From: Tistrella bauzanensis
GTDB taxonomy: Bacteria > Pseudomonadota > Alphaproteobacteria > Tistrellales > Tistrellaceae
Direction: 5' to 3'
NCBI RefSeq assembly: GCF_014636235.1
Contig: NZ_BMDZ01000037.1
Span: forward strand, 1 to 56,602
Length of the DNA: 56,602 nucleotides
A program made the position numbers and the translations under genes. The notes beneath the pieces are model-generated. The model was given only the letters and a program-made list of their open reading frames with translations, was not told where the DNA came from and ran no database searches. Positions 53,930 to 56,602 of this stretch are shown one piece after another (position 1 is the first letter of the stretch; each line of letters starts with the position of its first letter).

Positions 53930-54541
53930 ATGTCGACGGGGATGCCCGCCGATCGCCGCCCGCCGCCACCGGAACCGGTGGTCGCGGGCGGCCTCGCCCG
54001 CCTGCTGCTCGGTTTCGACCGGGTGGTGCGCGTGATCGCCCTCATCGCCGTGGGCATCGCCGCCGCGATGCTGCTGGCATCCTTCGTGCTGATCTGCTGG
54101 TCGGTGGTGATGCGCTATTTCGCCGGCCAGCCGATCACCTGGGTGGATGAACTGGTCGGCTATGGCCTTGTGGCTGTGGTGATGCTGGGGGCGACAGATG
54201 CCCTGCGCCGTGGCGAACATATCGGTGTCGACCTGTTGACCCAGCGGCTGGGCACGCGCGCGGGCCATGTGGTGGCGGTGTCGGGGCTGATCGCCGTGGG
54301 CCTGGTCGGCGTGATCCTGATCATCGAAGGCTGGGAGATGATCTCGTTCTCGCGGATGATCGGCATCCTGTCGACCGGTTATCTGGCGATGCCGATGGAA
54401 TATCCGCAGGGCTTTGTGCCATTGGGCGGCGTGCTGCTGGTGCTGGGCGCGCTGTCGGGCCTGGCGCGGATGGCCGCGGGGCTGCATGCGGTCGACCTGC
54501 CCGATGATGCGGGCGACGCCCGGGGGCGGCCGCTGCCATGA
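53930..54541 (+). CDS. dctQ: TRAP transporter small permease DctQ
   Basis: A 203-residue protein with four membrane segments: about residues 35-60 (IALIAVGIAAAMLLASFVL), 75-95, 110-130 and 150-170. RYFAGQPITWVDELVGYGLV is the DctQ signature. It bridges DctP docking and the DctM channel. It overlaps dctM by four bases (ATGA), 40 bases after dctP. Confidence 0.9.
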   Translation: MSTGMPADRRPPPPEPVVAGGLARLLLGFDRVVRVIALIAVGIAAAMLLASFVLICWSVVMRYFAGQPITWVDELVGYGLVAVVMLGATDALRRGEHIGVDLLTQRLGTRAGHVVAVSGLIAVGLVGVILIIEGWEMISFSRMIGILSTGYLAMPMEYPQGFVPLGGVLLVLGALSGLARMAAGLHAVDLPDDAGDARGRPLP

Positions 54542-55815
54542 CCTTTCTTCTGATTCTGGTCGGCGTGGTCGCGGTGCTGCTGACCGGCCTGCCGGTGTTC
54601 ACCGGGCTGGGCTTGTTCGCGGGCGGCCTGCTGCTGGCGACCCAGGGCGACCTTGGCGGCATCGGCGACATCGTCTTCGGCCAGCTCGACAGCTATCTGC
54701 TGGTGGCGATCCCGCTGTTCACGCTGATGGCCCATATCATGATCCGCGGCAGGGTGGTCGACGATCTGTACGAAACCGCCCATACGCTGCTCCGGCATCT
54801 GCCCGGCGGGATCGGCATCGCCACGGTGTTCGCCTGCACGATCTTCGCGGCGATCTCGGGCTCCAGCATCGCCACCGCGCTGACCATCGGCGCCGTGGCG
54901 ATCCCGCAGATGATCCATTACGGCTACAGCCCGCGCATGGCCTATGGCGTGGTCGCGGCCGGCGGCACATTGGGCATCCTGATCCCGCCATCCGGGCCCA
55001 TGGTTCTGTATGGCGTGATCAGCGACACCTCGATCGGCGGTCTGTTCATGGCCGGCATCCTGCCGGGGGTGATGATCGCCGGGCTGTTCGCCCTGTGGTG
55101 CGCCTTCGCCGATCGTGGCCAGCGGCTGCGGCCGCCACGGGCCTCGCTCTCTGAAATGGCCCGGGCGCTGCGCCGGTCGGGCTGGGCGCTGTCGCTGCCG
55201 GTCTTCGTGCTGGGCGGCATGTATGCGGGCGTGTTCACCGCCACCGAGGCGGCGGCTGCCGGCGGCCTGGCGGCGCTGCTGGTGTCGGTGATCGTCTATC
55301 GCAATTTCGGCATCCGCGATCTCTGGGCCTCGGCCATGGATGCCGCGCGCACCTCGGCGATGCTGTTCATGATCCTGGCGGCGGCGGGCGTGTTCGGCCA
55401 TGTGCTGACCAAGATGCGCGTGCCGCAGGAACTGGTGGAACTGGTGGTGCACTGGGAGGTGGGCGTCGCCGGCTTCCTGATCGCGATGATGCTGCTGATC
55501 GCCTTGCTCGGCATGTTCCTTGAGACGATCTCGATCATCCTGATCACCACGCCGGTGGTGCTGCCGGTACTGGCCCATCTGGGCATCAACCCGATCTGGT
55601 ACGGCATCCTGCTGACCATCAATCTGGAAATGGCGCTGATCACGCCGCCGGTGGGTATGAACCTGTTCACCATCAAGGCGATCACCCATGTGCCGATGGG
55701 TGAGATCATCCGGGGTGTGGCGCCTTATGTTCTGCTGATGGTGCTGGGGCTGGGGCTGGTGATGATATGGCCCGATATCGCCTTGTGGCTGCCGTCCACC
55801 ATGGCCCTGCGCTGA
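54538..55815 (+). CDS. dctM: TRAP transporter large permease DctM
   Basis: A 425-residue channel subunit with about twelve membrane segments. IAAISGSSIATALTIGAVAI and AAGGTLGILIPPSGPMVLYG are the first hairpin motif; NLEMALITPPVGMNLFTIK is the second. It uses the sodium gradient to import the DctP-delivered acid. It is the last gene of the operon; no convincing terminator lies before the convergent methyltransferase gene. Confidence 0.92.
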   Translation: MTFLLILVGVVAVLLTGLPVFTGLGLFAGGLLLATQGDLGGIGDIVFGQLDSYLLVAIPLFTLMAHIMIRGRVVDDLYETAHTLLRHLPGGIGIATVFACTIFAAISGSSIATALTIGAVAIPQMIHYGYSPRMAYGVVAAGGTLGILIPPSGPMVLYGVISDTSIGGLFMAGILPGVMIAGLFALWCAFADRGQRLRPPRASLSEMARALRRSGWALSLPVFVLGGMYAGVFTATEAAAAGGLAALLVSVIVYRNFGIRDLWASAMDAARTSAMLFMILAAAGVFGHVLTKMRVPQELVELVVHWEVGVAGFLIAMMLLIALLGMFLETISIILITTPVVLPVLAHLGINPIWYGILLTINLEMALITPPVGMNLFTIKAITHVPMGEIIRGVAPYVLLMVLGLGLVMIWPDIALWLPSTMALR

Positions 55816-55855
55816 CGGCGCGCAGGCCCGTTCAGGCCTTGTCCCGGCCGGTGCC

Positions 55856-56533
55856 TTATTCCTCCCGACCAGTAACCTTGCGCGCGAACGCGGCGAGCGC
55901 CGGCCGGGTCTTCACATAGGCCTTCAGCTGCGAGACGTGGCGGTCGGCCTCGCTGCGCAGCGAGAACCGGCCCAGGCCCAGAATCTCCACCGGCGCCCCA
56001 TACATCTCGCTGTGCTTCTCATGTGCGGTGGGGAAGGCCTTGATCAGCGCGTCGCGCCAGGTCTCGGACCATTCGGGCGCGCACAGGAACACCTTGCCCG
56101 GCGTGATCGCGAATGGCCGTAGCGGTGACCGGTCGACGAAAATATGCCGGCCCAGCCCCGCCGCGACATCGGGCCAGTACGGGTTGAAGTGGTCGTCCAG
56201 AATGACGATGCCGCCTTCGGCCAGTGCCCCGGCGGCGAGCGCCAGATCGTTGGCGGTCAGCATTTCGGTGTGGCCGCCATCGACGCTGAACAGCCGCACC
56301 GGCCCGACGGTGGCCCGGATATCGCCGACGGTGACATCGGTGGAACTGCCGGCCCGGATAATGACGCCATCCTCGGAGCCGCAATGCTTCCGCAGGTTCT
56401 CGATGAAGCGGCTCCGGCTTCCCCGGCCTGACCGGTCGACATTCAGGTCCTGCTGCTCGAACAGATCGATCGCCAGCCCCTGTTCGTCCTGACGCAGTGT
56501 CAGTTGCAGCAGCAGGAACAGGGGATGTCCCGG
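55856..56533 (-). pseudogene. class I SAM-dependent methyltransferase, 5'-truncated
   Basis: 226 codons read open from 56533 to the stop at 55856. The protein contains LAIDLFEQQDLNVDRSGRG, VRLFSVDGGHTEML and GGIVILDDHFNPYWPDVAAG, as in Methyltransf_24-type enzymes that modify sugars or small molecules. The first 20-30 residues with the glycine-rich SAM loop and the start codon are missing: an in-frame stop (56534-56536) and unrelated sequence replace them. An internal GTG at 56299 is not a credible functional start. The gene is probably interrupted by an insertion. Confidence 0.65.
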
Positions 56534-56602
56534 TCATTGTTGAAAAAGGGAGAGCGGCGTTGCTCGCCTTGAGCCGTTAGGCTCGGGGTGTCGAATCCTC
56601 AA
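56534..56602. other. foreign junction sequence at the right edge
   Basis: These 69 bases break the methyltransferase frame, have a different composition (an A-rich TTGAAAAAGGGAG run) and contain no recognised gene. They may be the end of an insertion sequence lying outside the window; the family cannot be told. Confidence 0.35.

Overview
The window is about 66% GC with long operons, frequent 4-base ATGA start/stop overlaps and strong GGAGG-type ribosome sites. The alphaproteobacterial RpoH, the MmgR/suhB-like small RNAs and the mixture of Liv-type, taurine-type and TRAP importers beside many acyl-CoA enzymes point to a metabolically versatile alphaproteobacterium, probably Rhodospirillales-like. 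The assignment comes from gene content only.

Layout. 0.2-1.5 kb: a lower-GC patch with a DUF4238 gene and a broken IS630 transposase. 1.6-4.5 kb: ydbH-ynbE-ydbL, an envelope lipid-transport set. 4.6-18.6 kb: a beta-oxidation block (3-hydroxyacyl-CoA dehydrogenase, three acyl-CoA dehydrogenases of which two look like a PimC/PimD-type pair, and a bifunctional hydratase/dehydrogenase) next to a complete Liv-type ABC importer and a divergent MaoC hydratase. 18.6-24.5 kb: acyl-CoA ligase, surE, then an SDR-SDR-phosphotransferase operon. 24.6-31.2 kb: a TetR-bracketed taurine-type ABC uptake operon carrying a DapA-like aldolase, an epimerase-like protein and an acetyltransferase. 31.2-34.6 kb: an ACAD10/11-type dehydrogenase divergent from a PsrA-like TetR gene, followed by a quinone oxidoreductase. 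34.8-43.9 kb: chemoreceptor, DedA-type membrane protein, orphan CoxL-like molybdoenzyme, ChrA, a degenerate receiver-Fis protein and RpoH. 44.0-49.2 kb: lytic transglycosylase, three tandem MmgR/suhB-like sRNA genes, phhA, an acetyltransferase, N-formylglutamate amidohydrolase and tRNA-Val(GAC). 49.2-56.6 kb: small membrane and secreted proteins (one frameshifted), an Ldh_2 dehydrogenase, a GntR regulator, a TRAP importer, and a methyltransferase cut off near the right edge.

How the genes work together. Two themes stand out. First, acyl-CoA catabolism: the phosphotransferase (24 kb) and the ACAD10/11-type dehydrogenase (31 kb) correspond to the two halves of eukaryotic ACAD10/11 and to LvaA/LvaC of levulinate catabolism. 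Their promoters share a PsrA-box-like palindrome with the promoter of the PsrA-like TetR gene, so they may form a scattered 4-hydroxyacyl-CoA degradation regulon. Second, post-transcriptional control: three roughly 102-nt sRNA genes in a row at 45.2-45.9 kb each have their own promoter and terminator and share an identical 20-nt core containing the anti-Shine-Dalgarno stretch TTTCCTCCCT.
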